Shown here: positions 9,268 to 17,472 of the stretch, piece after piece
Layout of the letters: each line of letters begins with the position of its first letter
Numbering within the stretch: position 1 is the first letter of the stretch
Assembly: GCF_013626205.1 (NCBI RefSeq)
Contig: NZ_QHJE01000001.1
Coordinates: 372,001-436,000, forward strand
Reading direction: 5' to 3'
Source of the DNA: Hyphomicrobium methylovorum
Lineage (GTDB): Bacteria; Pseudomonadota; Alphaproteobacteria; Rhizobiales; Hyphomicrobiaceae
Length of the DNA stretch: 64,000 nucleotides
Notes under the pieces: generated by a model
Seen by the model: the letters and a program-made list of their open reading frames with translations, nothing else
Told to the model about the DNA's origin: nothing
Databases searched by the model: none
Position numbers and translations under genes: made by a program

Positions 9268-9915
9268 ATGAGCACAACGCAGACCTCCCATTCGCGCAGA
9301 GCAATGCCGGCGGACTTTGCATCGCTGCCACCTCGAGAGCGCATTTTGATCGCCTCCCGCGATTTATTTTACCGAATTGGCCTGCATCAAGTTGGTGTGG
9401 ACGCCATCGCGGAGGCGGCGCTTACGAATAAAATGACGCTTTATCGGCATTTCAAGTCAAAGGACGACCTTATCGTCGCCTACATCGAACTCCTGGCGAA
9501 AGAAGGTGACGATATCTGGGAGCGTATCCTCTCGGAACACAAAGGAAATCCCGATCTCCAGCTTAATGGCTGGGTTGATTATATCGAAGATGTGCTGACG
9601 AATAAGTACGAGCGCGGTTGCGCGCTTGCCAATGCCGCTGTCGAACTCGACTCGGAACATCCCGCCAAAGCGCTCATCGAGACCTACAAGCGGCGCAAAC
9701 GCGCGAATATCGTCAAGGTTTTCAAAGCCGCGCGATATGCGGAGCCAGAGCGTCTGGCTGACGAGGTTTTTCTTCTGTTCGAAGGTGCACGGATCAGTAT
9801 CCAATGCGGCGGCAAAGGGCCTGCCCGGAGAGTCGTCTCGATGCTGCGAAACCTGCTGGCGGCCGGGCGGCGATTGCAGCCAGAGGCCGCTCAACGAGCC
9901 CAATCGGCACGTTAA
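9268..9915 (+). CDS. TetR/AcrR-family repressor, probable regulator of the divergent RND pump
   Basis: The N-terminal helix-turn-helix (RERILIASRDLFYRIGLHQV, then VDAIAEAALTNKMTLYRHF) is typical of TetR proteins, followed by an all-helical ligand domain; 215 residues is normal. ATG 9268 has AAGGA only 2 bp upstream, so ATG 9304, ahead of PADFASLPPRER, is a possible alternative start. The gene is divergent from the adaptor-permease operon with two palindromes in between, the usual layout for a local efflux repressor. The inducer is unknown. Confidence 0.93.
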   Translation: MSTTQTSHSRRAMPADFASLPPRERILIASRDLFYRIGLHQVGVDAIAEAALTNKMTLYRHFKSKDDLIVAYIELLAKEGDDIWERILSEHKGNPDLQLNGWVDYIEDVLTNKYERGCALANAAVELDSEHPAKALIETYKRRKRANIVKVFKAARYAEPERLADEVFLLFEGARISIQCGGKGPARRVVSMLRNLLAAGRRLQPEAAQRAQSAR

Positions 9916-10085
9916 GCCAATTTCTCCTGAATTTTTCGGCGGTTAACGGTCGAGCAGAAAGACAGCGGATTGGCTTGGCGCGGCCCTCTGTTGAAGATGA
10001 CCGCGACACCATATTGTTGTAGTATCCCGGGAACTTTTCCGGGCTCGGACGTTCTCAGTTTCGAGCGGCAACCAAGAGGAATGCG

Positions 10086-10904
10086 ATGCGCAGCGCTGCA
10101 ATAAAGCCTTTGATTCTCGGATCCCTCGCCGCCGTCTTCACGGCAGGTGCCGTTTTCGCAGCGGCCGCCGATGACCGCAGCGAGACTTGGGACAGCATCC
10201 GCAAGGACATGTACGGCACGCGTCAGATCGAGGACGGCACCGGCAAGATCGCGCTCGAAACGCCGATCCGTGCAGAAGACGGCGCTGTGGTGCCGATCAG
10301 CGTCCGGCTGCCCGCGGACTTCGCGAAGGACGTCAAATCTCTCACCATCATCATCGACAAGAACCCTGCTCCGCTCGCCGCCACTTTCACCTACGGCGAA
10401 GCAGCGGGTTCTGCCGATCGCGTGCTCTCCACGCGCATTCGCGTCGATCAGTACTCTGACGTTCGCGCCATCGCAGAGAAGAACGATGGCAGCCTCTTCA
10501 TGACGACCAATTTCGTGAAGGCATCCGGCGGCTGTTCGGCTCCCGCAAGCAAGGACGCGGAAGAGGCTGCAAAGTCGCTCGGCAAGATGCTCATCAAGAC
10601 GACGCTGAAAGATCCTGCGGATCCAGCCCTCACCGAAGCGCAGGTGATGATCCGTCATCCCAATACGTCGGGCATGGCGATGGATCCTGTAACGCATGGC
10701 TACCCACCGCCGCGCTTCTTGTCGAAGATTTCGGTGAAGACCGGTGGGAAGCTGGTTTTTGCAGTCGAGGGCGGCATTTCGCTCAGTGAAGATCCCAATT
10801 TCCGTTTCACGTATCAGGGCAACCCATCGGATGTGATGGAAGTCCAGGCGGAAGATTCCATGGGCACGGAGCTGAGCGGGCATTCGACGCCCAGCCAGTC
10901 GTAA
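10086..10904 (+). CDS. Exported SoxYZ-like fusion carrier (quinoprotein dehydrogenase-associated type)
   Basis: The 272-residue protein has a Sec signal peptide (residues 1 to ~27, AVFAAAADD). A SoxY-like immunoglobulin-fold half follows, with Cys150 in SGGCSAP, then a SoxZ-like half (VMIRHPNTSGMAMDP). In SoxY the GGC motif is the swinging arm that carries sulfur intermediates; here it lies between the two halves, as expected of the fused SoxYZ-like carriers often encoded beside PQQ-dependent dehydrogenases in methylotrophs. AGAGGA ends 5 bp before the ATG. No Sox or quinoprotein gene is nearby, so its partner is unknown. Confidence 0.88.
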   Translation: MRSAAIKPLILGSLAAVFTAGAVFAAAADDRSETWDSIRKDMYGTRQIEDGTGKIALETPIRAEDGAVVPISVRLPADFAKDVKSLTIIIDKNPAPLAATFTYGEAAGSADRVLSTRIRVDQYSDVRAIAEKNDGSLFMTTNFVKASGGCSAPASKDAEEAAKSLGKMLIKTTLKDPADPALTEAQVMIRHPNTSGMAMDPVTHGYPPPRFLSKISVKTGGKLVFAVEGGISLSEDPNFRFTYQGNPSDVMEVQAEDSMGTELSGHSTPSQS

Positions 10905-10927
10905 ACGGTCGATCCGCGTTAACTGCG

Positions 10928-10961
10928 GCGAAGGCGCCTTCGAGAGAAAGAGCGCCTTCGC
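10928..10961 (+). terminator. Hairpin after the SoxYZ-like gene
   Basis: GCGAAGGCGC (10928-10937) pairs perfectly with GCGCCTTCGC (10952-10961) around a 14-nt loop, 24 bp after the stop codon. It is probably a terminator or 3'-end stabilising stem; there is no U-tract. Confidence 0.45.
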
Positions 10962-11193
10962 GTGTCGAAGCGACCCGTAGCGGCGGCGCCGGCGAATTAC
11001 CGCAATAAAACTGTCATAAATGTCTCAATTCGGCCCTCGGGAGCCGTTTGCTAGATCGCACTCGCGCGGCGATTTGAAATAGTGTTGAATTAAGCGGTCG
11101 CGTGTCCTATCTCCCGCTCCCAGCGTGAGAAATCGCTTGTCGCGCCGGCCGTGCCGGATGTCCGCAATTCATTTTCATTTTCTTGGAGCAGTC

Positions 11194-12408
11194 TTGGAAA
11201 ACGTACTCATCATCGGGGCCGGTGCAGCGGGTTCGGTCGTTGCAAAAAAATGCGCGATGAACCGCGATGTCTTCAAAAAGATTCATCTCGCTTCGCGTCG
11301 CCTCGAAAGCTGCAAAAAAGTGCAGGCGGAGTGCGAGACGCCGATCGACATTTCTCAAGTCGATGCCGACAACGTTGCGGAAACGGTGGAGCTCATAAAG
11401 AAGGTCAAGCCTGACCTCGTCATCAACATGGCGCTCCCTTATCAGGATCTGCCGATCATGGACGCGTGCCTGGAAGCGGGCGTGCACTACATGGACACGG
11501 CGAACTATGAGCCGCGCGACGAAGCGAAGTTTACCTACAAATACCAGTGGCCCTACCACGAGAAGTACAAAGAGAAGGGCCTGATGGCCGTGCTCGGCTG
11601 CGGCTTCGATCCCGGCGTGACGAACATTTTCTGCGCCTACGCGCAGGAGGAACTGTTCGACGAGATCCACACCATCGACATTATCGATTGCAACGCCGGC
11701 AGCCATGGCAAGGCGTTCGCGACGAACTTCAATCCCGAGATCAATCTCCGGGAAGTGACCCAGCGCGGCAAATACTGGAAGAACGGCGAATGGATCGAGA
11801 TCGATCCGCTCTCCATCTCGACGATGATCGACTATCCGGAAGTCGGGCCGGTCAAGTCGTACCTCATCTACCACGAGGAAGAGGAAAGCCTGGTCGAGAA
11901 CATCAAGGGCCTGAAGCAAATCCGCTTCTGGATGACCTTCTCGGATAACTACATCAAGCACCTCGAAGTGCTCGAAAATGTCGGCATGACGCGGATCGAT
12001 CCGGTCATGCACAAAGGCACGCCCATCATTCCGATGGAGTTCCTCAAATCGCTGCTGCCGGAGCCCTCTTCGCTTGCTGAAAATTACACAGGCAAGACGT
12101 CGATCGGCGTCGTGATCAAGGGCGAGCGCAAGGGCAAGAAGAAGCGCTACATGATCTGGAACGTTACGGATCACGCTGAGACGAACAAGGAAGTCGGCGC
12201 TCAGGCCGTTTCCTACACGACCGGCGTTCCAGCAGTTACCGGCGCGATCATGCTGTTCAAAGGTCTTTGGAAGGGTGAAGGCGTCTTCAACGTCGAGCAG
12301 CTTCCGCCGCAGCCGTATCTCGAAGAACTTGGCAAGCAGGGCCTGCCCTGGCACGTCAAGGAAATCGAGAAGCACGACCAGAAGAAGCTGTTCGCGGTCG
12401 AGACCTGA
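11194..12408 (+). CDS. Carboxynorspermidine/carboxyspermidine dehydrogenase (saccharopine dehydrogenase family)
   Basis: The protein starts ENVLIIGAGAAGSVV, a Rossmann GxGxxG nucleotide site, followed by saccharopine dehydrogenase-type segments (MALPYQDLPIMDACL, GCGFDPGVTNIF). The family condenses a diamine (putrescine or diaminopropane) with aspartate semialdehyde and reduces the product with NADPH to carboxyspermidine or carboxynorspermidine. TTG 11194 is the likely start: GGAG at 11185-11188 is 5 bp upstream and it matches the family N-terminus, giving 404 residues. Its stop overlaps the next start (ATGA), and the decarboxylase for the next step follows, supporting the assignment. The diamine used is unknown. 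Confidence 0.9.
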   Translation: MENVLIIGAGAAGSVVAKKCAMNRDVFKKIHLASRRLESCKKVQAECETPIDISQVDADNVAETVELIKKVKPDLVINMALPYQDLPIMDACLEAGVHYMDTANYEPRDEAKFTYKYQWPYHEKYKEKGLMAVLGCGFDPGVTNIFCAYAQEELFDEIHTIDIIDCNAGSHGKAFATNFNPEINLREVTQRGKYWKNGEWIEIDPLSISTMIDYPEVGPVKSYLIYHEEEESLVENIKGLKQIRFWMTFSDNYIKHLEVLENVGMTRIDPVMHKGTPIIPMEFLKSLLPEPSSLAENYTGKTSIGVVIKGERKGKKKRYMIWNVTDHAETNKEVGAQAVSYTTGVPAVTGAIMLFKGLWKGEGVFNVEQLPPQPYLEELGKQGLPWHVKEIEKHDQKKLFAVET

Positions 12409-12845
12409 TGAGCGAAGCCGAGATCTTTTCACTCCGCAACGAACTGACTGGGCTAGTCATCTCGGTCGTGTCGGTGAGTTTTGGAATGATCTCGGCGTAT
12501 ATCGCGGGGCTTTGGCTGTTTCTGCGCGAAGCTCCGATTTCGCTTCGGCTTTTGGCGTTCGGGCTGCTCTCGTTCGGTCTTGCGTTCATGGGCGCGCTGA
12601 CGGCCGGGCTGAATGAGCTTCTGCTTGGAACGAACCGGGCGTGGGCGACGATCGTGAACCCTGCGAGCGGAATCGCAAACTTCGGCGATGTTCGCCCATC
12701 CTGGCTCTACGGCTTGTCGCTTTTTGAAGCTTCTGCGTGCCTCGGAGCGGCATCCTTCGGCGCGATCTATATTGCGCTCGCGTATCTCACTTTTATCTAC
12801 TCGTGGCCCGGAACAACTGCCGGGCAAGTGCGCGTGGCGCACTAA
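12408..12845 (+). CDS. Small membrane protein of unknown function inside the polyamine operon
   Basis: I do not recognise this 145-residue protein. It has three clear hydrophobic segments (about residues 14-39, 45-68 and 108-132), a short polar N-terminus and a loop of ~35 residues (about 70-105) before the third segment. Its ATG overlaps the TGA of the dehydrogenase gene (ATGA), so translation is coupled, and the decarboxylase begins 32 bp after it. Position implies co-expression with carboxy(nor)spermidine synthesis. Roles in polyamine transport or enzyme tethering are only possibilities. Confidence 0.8.
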   Translation: MSEAEIFSLRNELTGLVISVVSVSFGMISAYIAGLWLFLREAPISLRLLAFGLLSFGLAFMGALTAGLNELLLGTNRAWATIVNPASGIANFGDVRPSWLYGLSLFEASACLGAASFGAIYIALAYLTFIYSWPGTTAGQVRVAH

Positions 12846-12877
12846 CGTCTTTGGCTCTCGCTTCTTCGGTGATCTGA

Positions 12878-14047
12878 TTGTCGACGTCCTCAAAGATTCA
12901 TGCCTCGACCTTCGATTGGGCACAGTCCATCGCAACGCCCGCCTACGTGCTCGATGCGGCTGCGCTCAAGCGCAATCTTGCGCATGTCTCCACGATCAAG
13001 GCTGAGACCGGCTGCAAGGTGCTGTTGGCGACGAAGGCGTTCGCGCTTCCGGCCGCGTTTCCGCTCATGCGCGACGTGCTCGATGGAACGACGGCGAGCG
13101 GTGAATACGAGGCGCGTCTTGGCAAGGAAACGTTCGGCAAGGACGTTCACGTTTACTCGCCCGCTTATGCTCCGGGCGAAGTGGAACGACTGACGGAACT
13201 TGCCGGACACATCTATTTCAATTCGCCCGAACAGATCATCGCCCACCTCGACGTTCTGAAGCGGCATCCGGATGTCGAGATCGGCATTCGCATCAATCCC
13301 GGATACTCGAACGCTACCGTCGGCGGCTCGCTCTATGATCCGTGCGCGCCCTTCTCGCGTTTCGGCGCGACGCCCGACACGCTGGACCAAGTGCCTTGGG
13401 ACGATGTCGATATTCTTCACACGCACGCTTTGTGCGAGTCAGGTGATGCGGGTTCCGTTGGGCTCATCGAGCACGTGGCGCGCGAGTTCGGTGACTACAT
13501 TGGCCGGGTAAAGGCCGTGAACTTCGGCGGCGGTCACTTCCTCAACAAGCCGGGCTATGACATCCGCAAGCTCATCGCCGCCATACAGGCATTCCGGCGC
13601 GCGTTCAACGTGGACGTCATCCTGGAGCCGGGTGGCGGCCTTGTTGTCGATACCGGGTATCTCGTCGGAAGCGTTCTCGCCGTGCATCACAACGAGAAGA
13701 ACATCGCCATCCTCGACGCTTCGGCCTCGACGCATATGCCGGACGTTCTGGAAGTGCCCTATACGCCGCTTATTGTCGGCGCGGGTGCGCCGGGAGAGAA
13801 GGCGCACAGTTACATTCTCGGCGGTAAAACGTGCATGACCGGCGACATCATCGGCGAGTATTCGTTCGATGCGCCGCTGAAGGCGGGCGATCGGCTGATC
13901 TTCCGCGACATGATGCAGTACTCGTTTGTAAAAAATAACACCTTCAACGGTGTGCCGTTACCCGATCTCGCAATCCTGAAGGAGAATCAGGAATATGAGG
14001 TGATCCGGTCATTCGGTTACGACGAGTTCCGCCGCCGTCTCGGGTAG
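12878..14047 (+). CDS. nspC: Carboxynorspermidine/carboxyspermidine decarboxylase
   Basis: This 389-residue PLP enzyme has the alanine-racemase-like fold III. The PLP lysine is in LLATKAFA (Lys53), the phosphate-binding loop is NFGGGHFLNKPGYD, then EPGGGLVVDTGYLV, with HALCESGDAGS matching the decarboxylase active-site region. It removes CO2 from carboxy(nor)spermidine to give spermidine or norspermidine, completing the pathway begun by the upstream dehydrogenase. The start is TTG 12878 with GGTGA 5 bp upstream, and the N-terminus (STPAYVLD-like) fits the family. It is the third gene of the apparent operon. Confidence 0.93.
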   Translation: MSTSSKIHASTFDWAQSIATPAYVLDAAALKRNLAHVSTIKAETGCKVLLATKAFALPAAFPLMRDVLDGTTASGEYEARLGKETFGKDVHVYSPAYAPGEVERLTELAGHIYFNSPEQIIAHLDVLKRHPDVEIGIRINPGYSNATVGGSLYDPCAPFSRFGATPDTLDQVPWDDVDILHTHALCESGDAGSVGLIEHVAREFGDYIGRVKAVNFGGGHFLNKPGYDIRKLIAAIQAFRRAFNVDVILEPGGGLVVDTGYLVGSVLAVHHNEKNIAILDASASTHMPDVLEVPYTPLIVGAGAPGEKAHSYILGGKTCMTGDIIGEYSFDAPLKAGDRLIFRDMMQYSFVKNNTFNGVPLPDLAILKENQEYEVIRSFGYDEFRRRLG

Positions 14048-14151
14048 CCGGCCTAGAACTTTGCTCCGCTGGCGACGGCTCAAGCGAGAGAGTATACCAA
14101 CCCATTCGATCCCTGGATCCTTCAGGGACAACCTCCGGCATTGCGACACCC

Positions 14152-16809
14152 ATGGAAGCTGAAGGCCCTCAAACAATCCTGTTGGCTGACTATCAGCCGC
14201 CCGAGTACCTGATCGAAACCGTCGAACTCGACATCGCGCTCGATCCGACACGGACGCGGGTGGCTGCGAAACTATCGATCGTTCGCAACCCTGCTCTCAA
14301 AACAGTCGGCAAGGTTCCGCTGAAGCTCGACGGTGAGCTTATGGAACTCGAAAGCATCGCGCTTGATGGGCGGCAACTCAAAAAGCCAGCCTATCGCGTT
14401 GATGATACGAGCCTGACGATCCCTTCCCCGCCGCAAGAGCCGTTTACTCTCGAAACGGTGACGTACGTCAATCCGCAGGCAAACACGGCGCTGCAGGGCA
14501 TTTATCTTTCGCGCGGCGTCTATTGCTCGCAATGCGAGGCGCAGGGCTTCCGCCGCATTACCTATTTCAGTGACCGGCCGGACGTGCTCGCGCGCTTTAC
14601 GGTGCGGCTTGAAGCAGACGTCGATGCGGCACCTGTGTTGCTGGCAAATGGCAATCCGGTCGAACGCGGCACGCTTGCGAAACGTAAACGCCACTATGCG
14701 ATCTGGCATGACCCGCATCCTAAGCCTTCGTATCTGTTCGCCATTGTCGGTGGCGATCTCGGCTCCGTCGCATCGACGTTCAAGACCGCGTCGGGTCGAG
14801 ATGTGGATTTGCGCATCTATGTCGAGCACGGAAAGGAAGAGCGCGCGCATTGGGCGATGGATTCGCTCAAGCGGTCGATGCGGTGGGATGAGAAACGCTT
14901 CGGCTGCGAATACGATCTCGACGTTTTCAACATTGTCGCCGTGTCTGATTTCAACATGGGCGCGATGGAGAACAAAGGCCTCAATATCTTCAACGATCGC
15001 TTAGTGCTTGCCTCGCCCGAGACCGCGACTGACGCCAACTATGAAGCGATCGAAAGCGTCGTCGCGCATGAATACTTTCACAATTGGACGGGCAACCGCA
15101 TCACGTGCCGCGATTGGTTCCAGTTGTGCCTGAAGGAAGGGTTGACCGTTTTTCGCGATCAGGAATTCTCGGCTGAAGAACGCAGCCGCACGGTGCAGCG
15201 GATCTCGGACGTACGCCAATTGAAGTCGCTGCAATTTCCGGAAGACGGCGGGCCGCTTGCGCATCCCGTTCGCCCCGACAGCTATATCGAGATCAACAAC
15301 TTCTACACGCCGACGGTCTATGAGAAGGGCGCGGAAATCGTGCGCATGATCAAGACCATTCTGGGCGACAAGACATTCCGCGCGGGGATGGATCTTTATT
15401 TCGAACGGCACGACGGACAGGCGGTGACGATCGAAGATTTCGTCGCGTGTTTTGCTGACGCGAGCGGGACTGACTTCTCGCAGTTCATGCGCTGGTACAC
15501 GCAATCGGGTACGCCGGAGCTGGTCTGCGATCTCACTTACGACAAGCGGCGGAAATCGGCCGAGCTCACCGTGCATCAAACGCTGAAGGCGTCTCCCGGA
15601 AAGCAGAAGAAGCAACCGCAGTTCATTCCGCTCGCGATGGCGCTGCTGGGCGAGAACGGCAAGGAGATGGACGTTAAAGTCACCGAGGGCCGAGAAATTC
15701 GCGACGGCGTTCTCGCTGTTACGGAGCGGACGAATACGTTCAAGTTCTCCGGTGTCACGTCGCGGCCGGTGCCTTCTCTCCTGCGCGGATTCTCGGCACC
15801 CGTTAACATCAATATCTCGCTGTCCGACGGCGATCTGGCGTTTCTGATGCTTCACGACAGCGATCTTTTCAATCGCTGGCAAGCTGGCAATCAGTACGCA
15901 ACGCGCAGCATTCTCGCACTCATCGAAGCTAAGCGGCCGAAAGCCGTCCTTGGCGCAAAGGCGGCGAAATTCGCGACGGCGATCAGAAGCGCGCTTTTCG
16001 ATGACCGCTTGGACGACGCCTATAAAGCCGAGTTGCTGAAGCTTCCGGGAATCGCCGACGTGGCGCGCGAGAAGTCATCGAAAGTCGATCATTCTGCCAT
16101 CTTCACCGCGCACCGGAGTTTTTCGCGCGCAATTGCCGAAGCGCTGAAAGACGACCTCGTCGAAATCTATGATCGTAAGTCGCGCAGCAAGACGTTTTCG
16201 CCGGATGCAAAAAGTGCGGGGCGGCGCGCCCTTCGCAACGCGGCTCTTACATTGTTGACGACGTGCGATGGACCGGAGGATTACGCGCGTGTCGCCGCGC
16301 ATTACAAGCGCGCGTCGAACATGACGGACTCAGCCCATGCGCTCGTTTTGATTTCAGGCGTCGACGCGCCCGAGCGTGAGACCGTGCTTCGCGATTTCCA
16401 CGATCGCTGGAAGGGCGATCATCTTGTGATCGATCTGTGGTTTGCCGCCCAGGCCCAGTCCCCGCGTTCTGAAACGCTCGATGAGGTCAAAGCGCTTACG
16501 CGAGATCCACTCTTCAGGCTGACGACACCAAACAAAGTGCGAGCGCTGATCGGCACGTTCGCGATGGCCAATCCGGTGCAATTCAACCGGCCTGACGGCG
16601 CGGGCTATCGTTTTCTCGCCGACATGGTGCTGGAGATCGACCGGCTCAATCCTCAGGTGGCGGCGAGAATGCTTGGCGCGTTCCGCAGTTTCCGGTCGCT
16701 CGAGCCCAAGAGGCGCGCACTGGCGAAGGCCGCCTTGCACCACGTGGCAGGCTCCTCCCCGCTCTCTCGCGATTGCCACGAGATCGTTACACGCATGCTT
16801 GACGATTAA
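14152..16809 (+). CDS. pepN: Aminopeptidase N (M1 family)
   Basis: The 885-residue zinc aminopeptidase of the gammaproteobacterial/alphaproteobacterial PepN type has the exopeptidase motif GAMEN at 270-274 and the zinc motif HEYFHNW (His306, Glu307, His310) with the third ligand Glu329 in LKEGLT. Full length and ending are intact. It removes N-terminal residues from peptides in the cytoplasm. There is no obvious Shine-Dalgarno before ATG 14152, but the N-terminus is right for the family. It lies 104 bp after nspC on the same strand and is convergent with the ParB-like gene. Confidence 0.97.
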   Translation: MEAEGPQTILLADYQPPEYLIETVELDIALDPTRTRVAAKLSIVRNPALKTVGKVPLKLDGELMELESIALDGRQLKKPAYRVDDTSLTIPSPPQEPFTLETVTYVNPQANTALQGIYLSRGVYCSQCEAQGFRRITYFSDRPDVLARFTVRLEADVDAAPVLLANGNPVERGTLAKRKRHYAIWHDPHPKPSYLFAIVGGDLGSVASTFKTASGRDVDLRIYVEHGKEERAHWAMDSLKRSMRWDEKRFGCEYDLDVFNIVAVSDFNMGAMENKGLNIFNDRLVLASPETATDANYEAIESVVAHEYFHNWTGNRITCRDWFQLCLKEGLTVFRDQEFSAEERSRTVQRISDVRQLKSLQFPEDGGPLAHPVRPDSYIEINNFYTPTVYEKGAEIVRMIKTILGDKTFRAGMDLYFERHDGQAVTIEDFVACFADASGTDFSQFMRWYTQSGTPELVCDLTYDKRRKSAELTVHQTLKASPGKQKKQPQFIPLAMALLGENGKEMDVKVTEGREIRDGVLAVTERTNTFKFSGVTSRPVPSLLRGFSAPVNINISLSDGDLAFLMLHDSDLFNRWQAGNQYATRSILALIEAKRPKAVLGAKAAKFATAIRSALFDDRLDDAYKAELLKLPGIADVAREKSSKVDHSAIFTAHRSFSRAIAEALKDDLVEIYDRKSRSKTFSPDAKSAGRRALRNAALTLLTTCDGPEDYARVAAHYKRASNMTDSAHALVLISGVDAPERETVLRDFHDRWKGDHLVIDLWFAAQAQSPRSETLDEVKALTRDPLFRLTTPNKVRALIGTFAMANPVQFNRPDGAGYRFLADMVLEIDRLNPQVAARMLGAFRSFRSLEPKRRALAKAALHHVAGSSPLSRDCHEIVTRMLDD

Positions 16810-16824
16810 AGTTCGCGACGCCGA

Positions 16825-17448
16825 TCAATCGTGCGCGTGCGGTCCGCACCAGCCGGGTAAGAACGAAGCGTCTGCACTTTTGGCAAATTCAAGCGCCAGA
16901 CGCAGACCTTCGTCGAAATCATTTTCGGCAATCTTGCGTGGAACTCGGCGGCGCAACGCATCGGCCCAGAGGAACTCGCTGAAAGGTGCCGTGTCCTTCG
17001 CGAAGCCGCCTGCAAAGCGCAGTTCTCCGGCAAGGCTGCGATAGGGATCGTCATCAAGATCCGCGACTGTTTTCGGAAGCTCGTTGCGCGTCTGGCGTTT
17101 CCCATTATCGTCGAACGGGTGCATCCAGCCCCGATTGTCGAGGAACGTCCAGAAGGCATCCTTGTCGAGCTTGCGCAGATCTGCGACGGCGGAAATGAGA
17201 ATGTCTTTCACACCTTCTTCGTGCAAAGCGCGGGCAAGATGATGATGATCGATGATATAGGCGCGATCTTTCGGCCCGCGAACAATCGGCACCATATGCC
17301 GACCGAGGAACTCGGCTCGTTTGCCGTCAGCGAGGGTGCGCCATTCCTTTTGTTTGCGGCGAACTTCATGCATGCCAACCGTCATTTGCGTTGGCCGTAG
17401 ATCGGCAATTGCTACGGAATGCAGTATCGGACTCAATGCTTGCGCCAT
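16825..17448 (-). CDS. ParB-like (ParBc_2) protein
   Basis: The 207-residue protein resembles the small putative ParB-like nuclease family. Its N-terminal half has the ParB-fold segments VAIADLRPTQMTVG and VPIVRGPKDRAYIIDHHH; the DHHHLARAL stretch replaces the usual GERRxRA box of true ParB. There is no helix-turn-helix, so it is not a centromere-binding ParB. The start is ATG 17448 with GGAG 6 bp upstream. It is 24 bp downstream of rarA, so co-transcription is likely. The biochemical activity of this family is not established. Confidence 0.8.
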   Translation of the reverse strand: MAQALSPILHSVAIADLRPTQMTVGMHEVRRKQKEWRTLADGKRAEFLGRHMVPIVRGPKDRAYIIDHHHLARALHEEGVKDILISAVADLRKLDKDAFWTFLDNRGWMHPFDDNGKRQTRNELPKTVADLDDDPYRSLAGELRFAGGFAKDTAPFSEFLWADALRRRVPRKIAENDFDEGLRLALEFAKSADASFLPGWCGPHAHD

Positions 17449-17472
17449 GGCGCGCTCCGGGGTTGCAGGATT

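Noticed and set aside
12408-14047. Considered the 12408 protein as part of a toxin-antitoxin or phage module
   Set aside because: It is coupled to metabolic genes, has plain membrane helices and no nuclease, antitoxin or holin features that I recognise.
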